DNA of 6,617 nt from Dehalococcoidia bacterium (GTDB taxonomy: Bacteria > Chloroflexota > Dehalococcoidia > JACPQF01), in assembly GCA_030650265.1 (NCBI GenBank), contig JAUSEJ010000414.1, positions 1-6,617 of the forward strand. The letters are read 5' to 3'. Under the pieces are notes generated by a model, which saw nothing but the letters and a program-made list of their open reading frames with translations, did no database searches and was not told the origin of the DNA. Positions 6,170-6,617 of this stretch are shown here, piece by piece. A program made the position numbers and the translations under genes. How positions within the stretch are numbered: position 1 is the first letter of the stretch; each line of letters opens with the position of its first letter.

Positions 6170-6242
6170 TCAGAAATGGGCAAGAGAGGAAAGTCGGCAA
6201 AAAGCCGGCAAAAAGGTATTGACAGCAGCCAACATTTCTGAT
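6169..6242. promoter_or_regulatory. 10-bp inverted repeat, one arm at each divergent promoter
   Basis: ATCAGAAATG (6169-6178) and its exact reverse complement CATTTCTGAT (6233-6242) lie 64 bases apart, centre to centre. The left arm touches the -35 of the gbsR-like gene; the right arm fills the end of the spacer and reaches the first base of the -10 of the DUF169 promoter. In both promoters the element reads CATTTCTGAT in the direction of transcription. Operators for a shared regulator, probably the GbsR-like protein, are the simplest reading; this is inference. Confidence 0.5.
6194..6215. repeat. Two 11-bp direct repeats with phased A-tracts
   Basis: TCGGCAAAAAG (6194-6204) and CCGGCAAAAAG (6205-6215) are adjacent copies differing only in the first base. 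Their A5 tracts are exactly 11 bases apart, close to one helical turn, which favours intrinsic bending. They sit between the two divergent promoters, ending three bases before the -35 of the DUF169 gene, so they could be an UP-like element, an activator site or a bend that helps looping. Confidence 0.5.
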
Positions 6243-6247
6243 ATCAT
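6219..6247 (+). promoter_or_regulatory. Sigma-70 promoter of the DUF169 gene
   Basis: TTGACA (6219-6224), a perfect -35, is followed after 17 bases by TATCAT (6242-6247), a fair -10. The predicted start is near 6254, giving a leader of about 50 bases. The right arm of the intergenic inverted repeat overlaps this -10, where a bound protein would block polymerase. Confidence 0.7.
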
Positions 6248-6302
6248 GCCTCCATAAAGTTGACTATTTCTATCGACAAGATGGAGATTAGCGGGTAGAG
6301 CG

Positions 6303-6617
6303 ATGCGAGAAGATGCCGGGAAGATAGGGGAGTCGATCCGCTCCTATCTGGGAATGACCCTGAAGCCAGTGGGGATAAAGATACTTAGTGCGGATGCGGA
6401 CGAAAAGTTCAGGCCGACAAAGCCAATCCACTATTGCCGCGCTGTTCGGGAAGCCGCCAAGGGGCAGACGTATCTAATCAAGCTGGGGGATGAGGCCTGC
6501 GCCGAAGCGGAGGTAGTTCTGGGATTTCGCGATCCCAAATATGTCGACATCGAGCCGCGCATCAAGACCCGAACCAAGGCGATCAGAATCGGCCCGCTAC
6601 AGGATGCCGACCACGTT
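6303..6617 (+). CDS. DUF169-family protein, 5' part (runs off the window)
   Basis: The first 105 codons of a gene with no stop before the window ends. The pattern of an early LKPVGIKIL (20-28), HYCRAVREAAKGQTYLI (43-59), a second Cys in GDEACAEAE (62-70) and LGF (73-75) resembles the N-terminal half of DUF169 (COG2043) proteins, cytoplasmic proteins of unknown function, common in anaerobes and archaea. C45 and C66 are at positions where family members tend to keep cysteines, so metal or redox-cofactor binding is possible but unproven. The ATG at 6303 is the only normal start in frame after the stop at 6261; its ribosome site is poor (GGGTAGAG just upstream). The gene has its own promoter and is divergent from a GbsR-type regulator, suggesting inducible expression. 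Assignment rests on remembered family pattern, not on a search. Confidence 0.65.
   Translation, partial: MREDAGKIGESIRSYLGMTLKPVGIKILSADADEKFRPTKPIHYCRAVREAAKGQTYLIKLGDEACAEAEVVLGFRDPKYVDIEPRIKTRTKAIRIGPLQDADHV

Overview
This window is a moderately GC-rich bacterial chromosome segment. Its genes are tightly packed, have clear Shine-Dalgarno sites and often start with TTG, and its promoters match the sigma-70 consensus. Nothing seen is diagnostic of a taxon. The style of the leucyl aminopeptidase and of the metallo-beta-lactamase-fold hydrolase, with a GbsR-type regulator and a DUF169 gene, would fit an anaerobic sediment or groundwater bacterium, perhaps Chloroflexota (Dehalococcoidia-like). 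That is a low-confidence impression, not a result.

Left (1-2953, + strand): a consensus promoter (14-42) drives a three-gene operon for surface polysaccharide work. It holds a CpsB/CapC-type PHP-domain tyrosine phosphatase, a long-form glucose-1-phosphate thymidylyltransferase (RmlA-like), and dTDP-glucose 4,6-dehydratase (RmlB), the last two joined by an ATGA overlap. Together RmlA and RmlB convert glucose-1-phosphate and dTTP to dTDP-4-keto-6-deoxyglucose. The enzymes that would finish dTDP-rhamnose (RmlC, RmlD) are not next to them, nor is a partner BY-kinase for the phosphatase.

Centre (2954-5251, + strand): a 117-base gap carries a probable promoter overlapped by a 17-bp palindrome (possible operator). 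It is followed by leucyl aminopeptidase (pepA, M17) and, 24 bases later, a small metal-dependent hydrolase of the UlaG-like/UPF0173 type. These two form a housekeeping unit unrelated to the sugar operon.

Convergent gap (5252-5535): no gene. It holds seven regularly spaced G-tracts (G-quadruplex candidate), an 8-bp hairpin, a REP-like cluster of small hairpins sharing the core GCTAAAGC, a possible intrinsic terminator and a perfect 16-bp palindrome.

Right (5536-6617): a GbsR/MarR-type regulator on the minus strand is divergent from the 5' part of a DUF169-family gene that runs off the window. Each gene has its own near-perfect sigma-70 promoter. Between and over these promoters lie a perfect 10-bp inverted repeat, one arm at each promoter, and two 11-bp direct repeats with helically phased A-tracts. 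This is the most interesting part of the window: it looks like a compact regulatory switch in which the GbsR-like protein controls itself and the DUF169 gene, whose function is unknown. No clear new system (defence, mobile or RNA-based) is visible; the remaining findings are modest.
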